Below are positions 43,634 through 52,053 of a stretch of 64,000 nucleotides of DNA, in pieces. The notes under the pieces are model-generated. The model was not told the origin of the DNA, did not search any database, and saw nothing but the letters and a program-made list of their open reading frames with translations. Source of the DNA: Thiocapsa roseilacustris (lineage in GTDB: Bacteria > Pseudomonadota > Gammaproteobacteria > Chromatiales > Chromatiaceae); NCBI RefSeq assembly GCF_041903755.1, contig NZ_JBBWVE010000004.1, positions 124,001-188,000 on the forward strand, written 5' to 3'. Position 1 is the stretch's first letter. The number at the start of each line of letters is the position of its first letter. The position numbers were made by a program, and so were the translations under genes.

Positions 43634-44305
43634 TTAGGGGACCAGCTCCGGAAAGACGCGCCTCACCTCTTTCAGGACCCGATCGAGCACTTCTTCGATG
43701 GACATCGCGGTGGAATCCACGATCACCGCATCCTCCGCAGCACACAATGGCGCCACGCTGCGACCGCGATCACGCGCGTCGCGCGCCCGGATGTCGTCTA
43801 CAAGGTCGGGGAGGTTAGCATCCAACCCCTTTCCTTTCAACTGTTTATACCGGCGATCCGCACGCACCTCGGCGCTGGCGTCGAGAAAGATCTTCAACGG
43901 GGCCAGCGGGAAGACGATCGTGCCCATGTCGCGCCCGTCGGCGACCAGTCCCGGCGGGCATGCCATGGCGCGTTGGCGCTGCAGCAAGGCATCGCGCACC
44001 GGCGGATGCACGGCGACACGCGAGGCCGCCATCCCTGCCTGCTCGGTGCGGATCGCCTCGCTCACGTCTTCGTCTTCCAGGAGCACCCGGCCCGAGACGA
44101 AGGCGACCGGCAAGTCGGCCGCGACCTCGGCGAGCGCCTCGGCGTCGTCGAGCGCAACCCCGCGGCGCTCCGCGGCCAGACCGAGCACGCGATAGAGCGC
44201 GCCGCTGTCCAGACAACGCCAGCCGAGTCGGTCGGACAACAGCTCGGCAATCGTGCCCTTGCCCGTTCCGGACGGACCGTCGATGGTGATGACCGGGACC
44301 GACAT
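43634..44305 (-). CDS. cmk: Cytidylate kinase
   Basis: A 223-residue kinase phosphorylating CMP and dCMP. The P-loop is GPSGTGKG (about 10-17), followed by LDSGALYR, DGRDMGTIVFP and the RAxxR-type DIRARDARDRGR segment. The ATG at 44305 matches the family N-terminus (VPVITIDGPSG). It starts 4 bp after the aroA stop and precedes rpsA, the standard arrangement. Confidence 0.95.
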   Translation of the reverse strand: MSVPVITIDGPSGTGKGTIAELLSDRLGWRCLDSGALYRVLGLAAERRGVALDDAEALAEVAADLPVAFVSGRVLLEDEDVSEAIRTEQAGMAASRVAVHPPVRDALLQRQRAMACPPGLVADGRDMGTIVFPLAPLKIFLDASAEVRADRRYKQLKGKGLDANLPDLVDDIRARDARDRGRSVAPLCAAEDAVIVDSTAMSIEEVLDRVLKEVRRVFPELVP

Positions 44306-44309
44306 GGCG

Positions 44310-45680
44310 TCAGCCCCGCGCCGCTTGGATGCCCAAGCCGGCGGCTGCAGCCAGCTCGACGAACCCGGGGAATGAGGTCTCGACGTTGGCGCAATCCCGA
44401 ATCGCGACCGGGCCGCTCGCGCGCAAGGCCGCGATGGCGAAGGACATGGCGATCCGATGGTCGCCCTGAGCATCAATCCAGGGCGCATCGATCCAGGGCG
44501 CATCGATTGCGGGCGCATCCGGACCGCCCGTCGAGCCCAGCGCCCCGCCGTGGATGCGCATCCCGTCCGGCAGCGGCTCGGCGCACACCCCGAGCTTGGC
44601 CAGACCGTCGGCCATCACCTGGATGCGATCGCTCTCCTTCACCCGCAGCTCCTCGGCGCCGGTGAGGACGGTCTCGCCCTCGGCGCAGGCCGCGGCGATG
44701 AAGAGGACCGGCAGCTCGTCGATCGCCAGCGGCACCTGATCGACCGGGATACGGATCCCGCGCAGACGCGCATGACGCACCCGGATATCCGCCACCGGCT
44801 CGCCGCCGGCCGTGCGCCGATCCATCAGCTCGATATCACCGCCCATGCCGCGCAGGATGTTGATGACGCCGACCCGCGTCGGATTGATCCCGACCCCCTC
44901 GAGGACCAGATCCGAGCCCGGCGCGATACTGGCGCCGACCAGAAAGAAGGCCGCCGATGAGATGTCGGCGGGTATCGTCAACCGACAGCCGGTCAGCCGT
45001 CCGCCGCCGGTCAGGCAGACCTTGGCCGCACGACGCCGAACCGAGTAGCCGAAGGCGGTGAGCATGCGCTCGGTATGATCGCGCGTCGGCGCAGGCTCGG
45101 TCACGCAGGTCTCGCCCTCGGCATAGAGGCCCGCCAGCAAGAGGCTCGACTTCACCTGCGCACTCGCCACCGGCATGACATAGTCGAGACCCGTCAAACG
45201 CGCGACCGGCGTGAGATCGAGCGGCGCCGTACCGCCCTCGGTCGCGTCGATCCGTGCACCCATCCGCGCCAAGGGCTCGGTGACGCGCCGCATCGGGCGC
45301 TTGGACAGAGAGGCATCGCCGACCAGGGTCACCGGGAACGCCTGACCGGCCAAGAGACCCGAGAGCAACCGCATCGAGGTCCCCGAGTTACCCATGTCGA
45401 GCGGACCGTCGGGGGCCTGAAGGCCGCGCGTCCCGACACCCTGCACGCGCACCTCGCCGCCGTCGGGCCCGTCGATCCGCACGCCCATCCGCCGAAAGGC
45501 GTTCAAGGTCGCCAAGGCATCCGCGCCCTCGAGGAAACCGCTGATGCGGGTCTCCCCCTCTGCGATCGCGGCCAGCATGATCGAGCGATGCGAGATCGAC
45601 TTGTCGCCCGGCACGCGCAGGCGCCCGCGCAAGGTGCCGCCCGGCGCGACCAGGTAGCGGGTATCCGAAGGCTGTGCCAA
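44310..45680 (-). CDS. aroA: 3-phosphoshikimate 1-carboxyvinyltransferase (EPSP synthase)
   Basis: A 456-residue enzyme of the shikimate pathway. It joins shikimate 3-phosphate and PEP. Motifs: VPGDKSISHRSIM at the N-terminus, LDMGNSGTSMRLLSG (PEP site), SLSKRPMRRV, SAQVKSSLLLAGL, KESDRI and GDHRIAMSFA. Just before the last motif there is an expanded segment in which IDAPW is repeated, encoded by a 15-bp duplication (about 44463-44512). This lengthens a surface loop. The duplication looks recent but leaves catalytic residues intact. Confidence 0.96.
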   Translation of the reverse strand: MAQPSDTRYLVAPGGTLRGRLRVPGDKSISHRSIMLAAIAEGETRISGFLEGADALATLNAFRRMGVRIDGPDGGEVRVQGVGTRGLQAPDGPLDMGNSGTSMRLLSGLLAGQAFPVTLVGDASLSKRPMRRVTEPLARMGARIDATEGGTAPLDLTPVARLTGLDYVMPVASAQVKSSLLLAGLYAEGETCVTEPAPTRDHTERMLTAFGYSVRRRAAKVCLTGGGRLTGCRLTIPADISSAAFFLVGASIAPGSDLVLEGVGINPTRVGVINILRGMGGDIELMDRRTAGGEPVADIRVRHARLRGIRIPVDQVPLAIDELPVLFIAAACAEGETVLTGAEELRVKESDRIQVMADGLAKLGVCAEPLPDGMRIHGGALGSTGGPDAPAIDAPWIDAPWIDAQGDHRIAMSFAIAALRASGPVAIRDCANVETSFPGFVELAAAAGLGIQAARG

Positions 45681-45791
45681 GTGCTCTCCCGCGCGACTGC
45701 GCCCGGACGCTGAAAAGCCCGCTATGTTAGTCCTGCAGGCGGAGTGGGTAAACTGCGGAATCCGTGATCCGAGTGCAAGGGTTCAGAAATT

Positions 45792-46081
45792 CCGAGCAGC
45801 CGGCCTCGATCATCGTTTCGGCCACATCGGCAGTGAACAGGTCGCCGACCGCGCCCGCCCGGGTCCGCCGACTTCAGTCGGCACCCGGGGAGGCGGACTT
45901 CAGTCCGCCGTGCGGGCACGCTCGGGCGACTAAAGTCGCCCGTACCCAAGGAGCCGACTGAAGTCGGCGTACCCGGGAGCCGACTGAAGTCGGCGCACCC
46001 GGGTGCCGACTGAAGTCGGCGGACCCGGGCGGGGAACCCATGATGCCTGGACGAAAGCATGACCAAGGCCGAGCAGCCGGA
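45792..46081. repeat. About 290-bp element with REP palindromes (copy 2)
   Basis: Flanks match the element at 30825-31086. Inside, 45858-45889 and 45998-46029 form a perfect 32-bp inverted repeat, each half itself containing a GACTTCAGTC palindrome. Between them lie further palindromes with changed arms. No gene is supported from 45681 to 46103. Confidence 0.7.
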
Positions 46082-46103
46082 GGGCTCGGCATCTCGATCG
46101 GCG

Positions 46104-46526
46104 TCAGGGCCTCCCGCCGGCCCCGCCTGACCTTAGCCAATTCTCGACAGCCAAGCCCGATACACGGTTGAATTCATCTTCATTGTCTGTCACCAACACT
46201 GCCCCCAAGGCCAAGCCCTGCGCAGCGATCCAGTAATCATTGGCGCCGATCGGCGTGCCTTGACGCTCCAGGTCAGCCCGGATCGCGGCGTAATGCCGAC
46301 TCACGCGATCATCCAACGCCACCAGCTCGAGCGTTGCCACGACGCCCTGCAAGCGCGCCGCATTCTTTTCGCGCTGTGCACTTTTCTCGACCCCCAGCTC
46401 AAGCTCGCCAAGCACCACGGGGGAAAGTACCAGCGCACTCAGCGGGGTTGCTTCGAGCCGCTGCCGCACGGTCTCGACGCCCTTCATGGCCGCGATAAAG
46501 ATGTTGGTGTCGAGCAGATAACGCAT
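46104..46526 (-). CDS. vapC: PIN-domain toxin, VapC/FitB type
   Basis: A 140-residue ribonuclease toxin. MRYLLDTNIFIAAMKG holds the first catalytic Asp, VLGELELGVEKS the Glu, and IGANDYWIAAQGLALGAVLVTDNEDEF the remaining acids. All four are present, so it should be active. The ATG starts 1 bp after the antitoxin stop. In this family the toxin cleaves tRNA or rRNA when its antitoxin is degraded. Confidence 0.9.
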   Translation of the reverse strand: MRYLLDTNIFIAAMKGVETVRQRLEATPLSALVLSPVVLGELELGVEKSAQREKNAARLQGVVATLELVALDDRVSRHYAAIRADLERQGTPIGANDYWIAAQGLALGAVLVTDNEDEFNRVSGLAVENWLRSGGAGGRP

Positions 46527-46527
46527 C

Positions 46528-46758
46528 CTACAGGGTCTCGACCGATTCCGGCGGCGAGTCGGCCGGCGGGGCCAGGTCGATGTCGTCTCCCTGTAACCAG
46601 AGAGGCCTGAAGGCATCGGCGGCAGAGCGAGAGACATCGGGTACCAAGCGCGCGACCACTCGGCCGCGGCGCATGATCGCGATCGTCTCACCGGCTTCCA
46701 CCGCGGCTAATAATGCTGAAAATTTCGATTTGGCTTCGACCACTTGTACGCTACGCAT
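46528..46758 (-). CDS. Antitoxin, Phd/YefM type
   Basis: A 76-residue protein starting MRSVQVVEAKSKFSALLAAVEAGETIAIMRRGRVVARLVPD, the Phd/YefM DNA-binding fold, with a C-terminal tail that binds the toxin. The start at 46758 is chosen for this motif; an upstream ATG would add four residues. A palindromic operator lies just upstream. Confidence 0.88.
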   Translation of the reverse strand: MRSVQVVEAKSKFSALLAAVEAGETIAIMRRGRVVARLVPDVSRSAADAFRPLWLQGDDIDLAPPADSPPESVETL

Positions 46759-46773
46759 GTTGAGCCCCAAGAT

Positions 46774-46789
46774 ATGACCATGTGGTCAT
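46774..46789. promoter_or_regulatory. Probable toxin-antitoxin operator
   Basis: ATGACCATGTGGTCAT has perfect 7-bp inverted arms around TG, 15 bp upstream of the antitoxin start. Phd/YefM antitoxins bind such palindromes to repress their own operon. Confidence 0.65.
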
Positions 46790-46940
46790 TTTATGTCGGC
46801 GGTCGAGTTTCCGCAATCCGATTCAGGGCTTGGGCGCCGGGCGTACCGAGGGCGGTCCCCTCCAATCTTCTCGCCGGCGAGCCACCGGAGGTGAAATCGC
46901 CTACGTCACACGTCGGATGTACGTTGAGCACCGAATCTAA

Positions 46941-47033
<93 letters not shown>

Positions 47034-47171
47034 ACCGGGGTATCCTCTCATCGAGTTGTCTGAATTATTTTTGAACCGCTCCTAAGCCTTGCGCACGGTG
47101 TAGCATTCCGCCGACGAGCCGGGCGCTGGCCGCGGCTATTGAAAGGCATCCATTCCGTCATCAGGACCACC

Positions 47172-47474
47172 ATGTCGATTACCGAAAAACAAAAACGCTG
47201 GCTGAAGAAGCAATCACACCACCTGAAACCTGTCGTCACGCTCGGACAGCACGGGCTCACGGAGGCCGTGCTCGCCGAGATCGAGCTGGCGTTGAGCCAC
47301 CATGAGCTGCTGAAGGTAAAGGTCAATGCCGGCGATCGCGAAGAGCGCGACGCCGCGATCGCCCTGATCGGCGAACGCACCGAGGCCGTCCTGGTCGGGC
47401 GCATCGGTCATGTGGCGTCCTTCTATCGTGCCAATCCCGAAAAGCGCGATCCGATCCTGCTTCCGAACCTCTGA
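47172..47474 (+). CDS. yhbY: RNA-binding protein YhbY (CRM domain)
   Basis: A 100-residue ribosome-assembly factor with the CRM fold: ITEKQKRWLKKQSHHLKPVVTLGQHGLTEAVLAEIELALSHHELLKVKV, and the GRIGHVASFYR segment near the end. It binds pre-50S particles. The ATG at 47172 matches the family. The usual divergent rlmE/ftsH neighbours are not here. Confidence 0.93.
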   Translation: MSITEKQKRWLKKQSHHLKPVVTLGQHGLTEAVLAEIELALSHHELLKVKVNAGDREERDAAIALIGERTEAVLVGRIGHVASFYRANPEKRDPILLPNL

Positions 47475-47495
47475 GGCATCCCTCGCGGGGCTGGA

Positions 47496-47537
47496 TCGTT
47501 GTCGTTGTCGTCGTCGTTGTTGTCGTCGTCGTAATCG
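47496..47537. repeat. TCGTTG/TCG microsatellite
   Basis: Short units of TCGTTG and TCG directly after yhbY, related to the arrays at 46941 and 49457. Confidence 0.75.
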
Positions 47538-47545
47538 GAGCACCG

Positions 47546-47641
47546 ATGCAGTTCGGCCATGAGCAACTCGATGTCTACCGGGTTTCGGTCCATTACGTGG
47601 CTTGGGCGTACGAAATCGGCAAGCGTTTGAAATCACCTCAC
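47546..47641 (+). pseudogene. Four-helix-bundle (23S intervening-sequence type) protein fragment
   Basis: The frame begins MQFGHEQLDVYRVSVHYVAWAYEIGKRL, the N-terminus of the four-helix bundle family (TIGR02436). After about 30 codons the similarity ends where the 3' end of the convergent DUF368 gene begins. The remaining helices are absent, so the gene is broken. Confidence 0.6.
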
Positions 47642-47666
47642 CCGACCCTCGGCGCTGCGCCGAGAC

Positions 47667-48626
47667 TCAATCGGTCCGCGGTCCGAAGTGGTCGAATGCA
47701 TAGACGAGGAGGAAGCCCAGCACACAGGTCAAGACCGCGCCGAGGACCAGGGGGTCGCCCTCGTAGCCGGAGGGCAGGACGTTGACCTCGGAGAGGATCT
47801 TCTCGGGCGTGAGTCCGTCGGCGGCCATCACGACTTGGCCCGCACTGTCCCGCAGCCAGTCCTCGGCGTTGCGCCAGGGATAGACCTTGTTGAGCGAGCC
47901 GACCAGGAACCCGGTCAGGGTGGCGAGGGTGAGGCTCCTGTAGCGCTTGAAGGTCCATGAGAGCAGGCGCGACATGGTCATGACCCCGGCCAAACAGCCC
48001 AGGGCGAAGACGCTCAGGATGAGGAGCTTGTCCAGCGAGAAGTCCACCAGCAGACCCTTGAGGGTGTCGTGGATGATGAACTGATACATCCCCAGCACCA
48101 AGAGCATGAAGCTGCCGGAGATGCCCGGCAGCATCAGCGCGGAGATGGCGATGGCGCCGCAGACAAAGACGAACCAGAGCGCCTCGTTGCCGCTCGCGGG
48201 CGTGAGCGTGGTGATCGCGTAGGCTACGACCGCGCCGAGGACGAAGAGCCCCACCTCGCCGGCACGCCATTGCGGGATGCGCCGGACCATGAAGAGGATC
48301 GAGGCGAGGATCAGCCCGAAGAAGAAGGCCCAAATCAGCGGCGGGTAATGCTCGAGCATCCAGGAGACGCCGAAGACGCCGACCAGGATGCCCATCGCCA
48401 TACCAGCCAGGAGGAGCGCCAGGAAGCCCCCGTCGACCGCCCGCCAAATGCCGTCGAGCCCTTCGCGGCGATGCACCCCGATCAGCCCCGGACCGAACGC
48501 CTTCACGGCATCGAGCAGACGCTCGTAGATGCCGGTAATGAAGGCGATGGTCCCGCCGGACACCCCCGGGATCACCTCCGCGATACCCATGGCACTACCC
48601 TTCAGGATCAGGCTCAAGCGCGACAT
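47667..48626 (-). CDS. DUF368 membrane protein, polyprenyl-phosphate transporter type
   Basis: A 319-residue inner-membrane protein with about eight to nine helices and the DUF368 signature KGSAMGIAEVIPGVSGGTIAFITGIYERLLDA at the N-terminus. A second related PGISGSFMLLVLGMY repeat lies mid-protein. DUF368 proteins (PopT) have been linked to recycling of undecaprenyl phosphate across the membrane for envelope synthesis. The gene stands alone on the minus strand. Confidence 0.9.
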   Translation of the reverse strand: MSRLSLILKGSAMGIAEVIPGVSGGTIAFITGIYERLLDAVKAFGPGLIGVHRREGLDGIWRAVDGGFLALLLAGMAMGILVGVFGVSWMLEHYPPLIWAFFFGLILASILFMVRRIPQWRAGEVGLFVLGAVVAYAITTLTPASGNEALWFVFVCGAIAISALMLPGISGSFMLLVLGMYQFIIHDTLKGLLVDFSLDKLLILSVFALGCLAGVMTMSRLLSWTFKRYRSLTLATLTGFLVGSLNKVYPWRNAEDWLRDSAGQVVMAADGLTPEKILSEVNVLPSGYEGDPLVLGAVLTCVLGFLLVYAFDHFGPRTD

Positions 48627-48884
48627 CGTTTGTCCTCAAATGATCAAATGAAGTGAGTCGAAGCGAACGCGTACGGGATCGACCCGGGCGCGCCGAAGGC
48701 GTCCATCGGGGAGCGCCGTCGCCCCGCGTTGCGCCGGGATGCGGCGATCGGCACTCACGCGCCTCGGCACGGCCGCAATCGCCGGCCTTCATCTTCTCAT
48801 CCGAGACGCAAATCCGGAAGCGAGCACACGCGACCGGGCGGCCCGTAGGGTGGACGAGCGAGAGCGAAGTCCTCCGGGATTATT

Positions 48885-48943
48885 AGGGACAGACCACGGT
48901 TACTTCATTCGTTCCTTCTTTCGATTAAACGTGGTCCGTCCCT
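48885..48943. repeat. Inverted repeat AGGGACAGACCACG ... CGTGGTCCGTCCCT
   Basis: Arms 48885-48901 and 48928-48943 are near complementary. The right arm and loop encode the last codons of the ygfX-like gene, so the repeat has replaced its natural C-terminus. Confidence 0.7.
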
Positions 48944-49384
48944 GGTTATTCCCTCGATACGGAGCCGCTGACGCAGGCGGCGCAGCTGATCCGGATCGAG
49001 CGCGTCGGCGAAGATCGGGAGTGTGCCGCGACCTAGGAGGCCGAGACGGAAGCTCAACACGACGAGCGGAAGGGTGATGAAGGTGGCCGGACTGAGGCGC
49101 GCCTCGCGCTCGGCGCCGGAGACGAATCGGATCCGCCAAGTCCCGTCCGGCTCCCAGAGGGCAGAACGGATGGACCAAGGCGCACGCCGCAGGACATCGA
49201 CGTAGCCGATGTAAAGCGCGCTGATCGTGACCGGAATCAAGAGAATCAACCATAGCGGACTGTCGCCGAGCAGAGTGATCACCGCCGCCGCCGCCGCGAG
49301 ATGAGTCACCCCGACGAACCCGGCGAACCGCCGGGAGAACCCGGGGCGAATCAGGAGTGGCGGACGTTCGCGGTGAGAGCCCAT
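48905..49384 (-). CDS. YgfX-like inner-membrane protein
   Basis: A 159-residue protein with two adjacent membrane segments near the N-terminus (VTHLAAAAAVITLLGDSPLWLILLIPVTISALYIG). A cytoplasmic domain follows (WSIRSALWEPDGTWRIRFVSGAEREARL ... LPIFADALDPDQLRRLRQRL), matching the YgfX (CptA-type) pattern. In E. coli ygfX pairs with sdhE; here sdhE is 1.4 kb upstream on the same strand, separated by a peroxidase gene. The last about 15 residues are encoded by an inverted repeat. Confidence 0.72.
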   Translation of the reverse strand: MGSHRERPPLLIRPGFSRRFAGFVGVTHLAAAAAVITLLGDSPLWLILLIPVTISALYIGYVDVLRRAPWSIRSALWEPDGTWRIRFVSGAEREARLSPATFITLPLVVLSFRLGLLGRGTLPIFADALDPDQLRRLRQRLRIEGITRDGPRLIERRNE

Positions 49385-49456
49385 CGCTAGAGCCGGAGAG
49401 TAAGGAACGGTTCAAGAATAAGTAAAACAACTCAACGAGAGAATTTCTTTGCCATG

Positions 49457-49520
49457 GTTGTCGCTGTCGTTGTCGTTGTCGTAATCGTAATTGACAACGA
49501 CAACGACAATGACTACGATT
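49457..49520. repeat. TTGTCG/GACAAC microsatellite with inverted halves
   Basis: TGTCGT units lead into GTAATCGTAAT and then into GACAACGACAACGACAATG, so the array is a loose inverted repeat. It lies upstream of the ygfX-like start. Confidence 0.75.
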
Positions 49521-49567
49521 AAATTCGGTGTTCAACTTATTCCTGACACGTTACGAACCCGGTCAGA

Positions 49568-50662
49568 TCATGGAATCTCGGGCATGTCCCAGGTCTCGCG
49601 GCTCGTGAGCGCGCGCAGGAAGGCACCGAGCTGGAAGATCTCGTCGTCGGTCAGACCGCGATCGACCAGCAGCTCGGACTTGTTCGGATCCGGATTGCCG
49701 CCGGAGGCCATATAGCGGATCGCCAGCTCGAGCGTGGGCGCACTGCCGTCGTGGAAGTAGGGTGAGCTCAAGGCCACGGAGCGCAGCGAGGGCGTTTTGA
49801 ATGCGCCGCGGTCCGCCTCGTTCTTGGTGACGTTGAAGCGTCCCGGGTCGGGGGTTTCCTTTCCATGCTCCAGGCCGATGTTGTAGAAGGTGCTGTTGCC
49901 GTAATAGGGCGGGGCGTGACAGGCCACGCATCCGGCCTTGCCGACGAAGAGCGCCTGTCCGGCGATCGCGTCCGGCGTGACTGCCCCTGTCTGGCCCATC
50001 TCGTAGCGGTCCCAGGGCGAATCGTCGCTGTTCTTGGTACGCAGATAGGCGGCCAGCGCCTTGACGATCGTCTCCGGTGTGGCCGCGCCGCCGAAGACGG
50101 TCTCGAACTGGACGGCGTATCCGGGTACCGCCTGAATGAGCGGCGCGACCTGCTCCGGATCGGCGTTGATCTGGGCCTTCCAAGCCGCCAGCACCTGCCC
50201 CTCGAGGCTGGTCGCACGGCCGTCCCAATACCAGGCCGTCTGATAACCCGTGTTGTACAGTGACGGGGTATGCCGCGTATTCAGCTCCCCGTTGTCCTTC
50301 GGCGAGAGTGTCCGCCCGTCGGTCCAGCCGAGATGGCGGTAGTGACAGCCCTGGCACGCCATCGTGCCGCTACCCGACAGACGCGGATCGACGAACAATT
50401 GTTTCCCGAGTGCAATCTTCTCGGGTGTCGCGGGATTGTCGTCCGGATGGAGCATCGGGGGCAAGGCGGAGGGTCGAACCGGCGCGAGGGCGATTGCGGG
50501 AGCGGCTCCGGCCGCAATCACGGGCGAGTCGGCCTCGGATGCCGCGATCGGTGGCTGTACAGGCGCGGGACTCGACTCGACGGCCTGGTTTCTGCGGTCG
50601 TACAGGATCCACAGGGACGCGGCCACAATCAGCCCGGCGATGGGATAGCGGATATCGATCAT
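49568..50662 (-). CDS. Di-haem cytochrome c peroxidase / MauG family protein
   Basis: A 364-residue periplasmic protein anchored by an N-terminal helix (about 7-20). Two c-haem motifs are present: CQGCH (103-107) and CVACH (245-249). YWDGRATSLEGQ and the PSLRSVALSSPYFHDGSAPTL segment are typical of bacterial di-haem peroxidases. It should reduce hydrogen peroxide with electrons from a small cytochrome, or act as a MauG-like oxidase. It lies between sdhE and the ygfX-like gene, an unusual place that interrupts a known gene neighbourhood. Confidence 0.9.
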   Translation of the reverse strand: MIDIRYPIAGLIVAASLWILYDRRNQAVESSPAPVQPPIAASEADSPVIAAGAAPAIALAPVRPSALPPMLHPDDNPATPEKIALGKQLFVDPRLSGSGTMACQGCHYRHLGWTDGRTLSPKDNGELNTRHTPSLYNTGYQTAWYWDGRATSLEGQVLAAWKAQINADPEQVAPLIQAVPGYAVQFETVFGGAATPETIVKALAAYLRTKNSDDSPWDRYEMGQTGAVTPDAIAGQALFVGKAGCVACHAPPYYGNSTFYNIGLEHGKETPDPGRFNVTKNEADRGAFKTPSLRSVALSSPYFHDGSAPTLELAIRYMASGGNPDPNKSELLVDRGLTDDEIFQLGAFLRALTSRETWDMPEIP

Positions 50663-50793
50663 GCGTTATCTCCTCCAGTAATGGTCGGCCTTGCACGCGG
50701 CTCTTGACCCGTCGAGCGAGATGATACCGGGTCGAACCCTCGGACCCGAGTTGTCGCGGCGTTCACGAGCGAGGAGATGATGCGATCGATAGC

Positions 50794-51147
50794 CTACCCC
50801 TGCAAGTCGGATGACCCGCTGCGCCGCTCACGCACGACACCGACGATGTGCCGCACCAGATCGCGCAGCTCGGTATCCGGCGGTTCTGCGCGGGACATGA
50901 ACCAATCGCTGAGCCGCTGATCCTGCTCGCCGAGCAGGCGCACGAAGGCGAGGCGTTCGGCCGGACTCAACTCTCGGTAGCCGAGATCGAGGAAGCGATC
51001 CAAGAGATGATCGAGTTCCAGCATGCCGCGTCGGCATTGCCAGCGCAACCGTCGGATCTCAAGCTCCGTGTCCGCAGCCGCCCGGGAGGCATCGGTCACG
51101 GCCGCGGTCTCGGATGTCGATTCAGTCGTCACCGGATCGCTAGACAC
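50794..51147 (-). CDS. sdhE: FAD assembly factor SdhE
   Basis: A 117-residue protein whose C-terminal 85 residues match SdhE: RRLRWQCRRGMLELDHLLDRFL (RGxxE flavinylation motif present as RRGMLELD), then LSPAERLAFVRLLGEQDQRLSDWF. The N-terminal 30 residues are an extra low-complexity tail. It promotes covalent FAD attachment to SdhA. The GTG start lies within the sdhB 3' end (8-bp overlap), so it is the last coupled gene of the sdh operon. Confidence 0.9.
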   Translation of the reverse strand: MSSDPVTTESTSETAAVTDASRAAADTELEIRRLRWQCRRGMLELDHLLDRFLDLGYRELSPAERLAFVRLLGEQDQRLSDWFMSRAEPPDTELRDLVRHIVGVVRERRSGSSDLQG

Positions 51148-51832
51148 CCTTGTCGAGCATCAGATCTTTGATCTTGCCGATGGCCCGAGTGGGATTGAGT
51201 CCCTTCGGGCAGACCTCGACACAGTTCATGATGCTGTGGCAGCGGAAGAGCTTGTAGGGACCGTCGAGCGCGTCGAGCCGCTCCTCGGTCGCCTGGTCAC
51301 GGCTGTCTGCGAGGAAACGCCAGGATTGCAGCAAGGCCGCGGGACCGTGGAACTTTTCCGGATTCCACCAGAAAGAGGGGCAAGCGGTCGAGCAGCAACC
51401 GCAGAGGATGCACTCGTAGAGTCCGTCGAGCTTATCGCGATCCTCGGGCGACTGGAGGATCTCCTGTTCCGGGAGCGGATCCTTACGCACCAGATAGGGT
51501 TTGACGGCGCGATATTGCTCGTAGAACTGGGTCATGTCGACGACCAGATCGCGGATCACCGGTCGGCCCGGGAAGGGGCGGACCTGGATCGGCTCCTTCA
51601 ACTCGCTGATGGGCGAGATGCAGGCGAGCACGTTGCGGCCGTTGACGTTGACCCCGTCCGAGCCGCAGACGCCTTCGCCGCAGGAGTGGCGAAAACTGAA
51701 GCTCTCGTCCTGCTTTTTCACTTCGAGCAAGGCATCGCGCAGCATCATGCCTTGGAAGGTCTTGACCTCGTACTCCTGCATCCGGGGCTTGCTGTCGGTG
51801 TCCGGATTGTAGCGGTAGACGCTGATCTTCAT
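51140..51832 (-). CDS. sdhB: Succinate dehydrogenase iron-sulfur subunit
   Basis: A 230-residue subunit carrying three Fe-S centres. The [2Fe-2S] ligands are in RHSCGEGVCGSDG and NVLAC, the [4Fe-4S] ligands in CILCGCCSTACP, and the [3Fe-4S] ligands in CHSIMNCVEVCPKGLNP. It passes electrons from SdhA to ubiquinone at the SdhCD membrane anchor. Between it and sdhA lie 221 bp with a short CCTGAAC-type heptamer run. Confidence 0.96.
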   Translation of the reverse strand: MKISVYRYNPDTDSKPRMQEYEVKTFQGMMLRDALLEVKKQDESFSFRHSCGEGVCGSDGVNVNGRNVLACISPISELKEPIQVRPFPGRPVIRDLVVDMTQFYEQYRAVKPYLVRKDPLPEQEILQSPEDRDKLDGLYECILCGCCSTACPSFWWNPEKFHGPAALLQSWRFLADSRDQATEERLDALDGPYKLFRCHSIMNCVEVCPKGLNPTRAIGKIKDLMLDKGV

Positions 51833-52053
51833 AACGCACCTGAATTCGTTGTTGTGATGCCGAAGCGAGCGCTCAGCGGCACCGCGCCGTCAGCGTAGGC
51901 TGGATCAGCAAGGCGGCGCATCCACCAAGCCGCGCGGATGACGGAAAGGCCGATGGTGTAGCTGCGCCCGCCGGCGCACAAACCACCCGGTTGCCCCCGA
52001 TAACGCGCCCGATGACGCATCCGTCCTGAACCCTGAACCCCGACCCCTGAACC

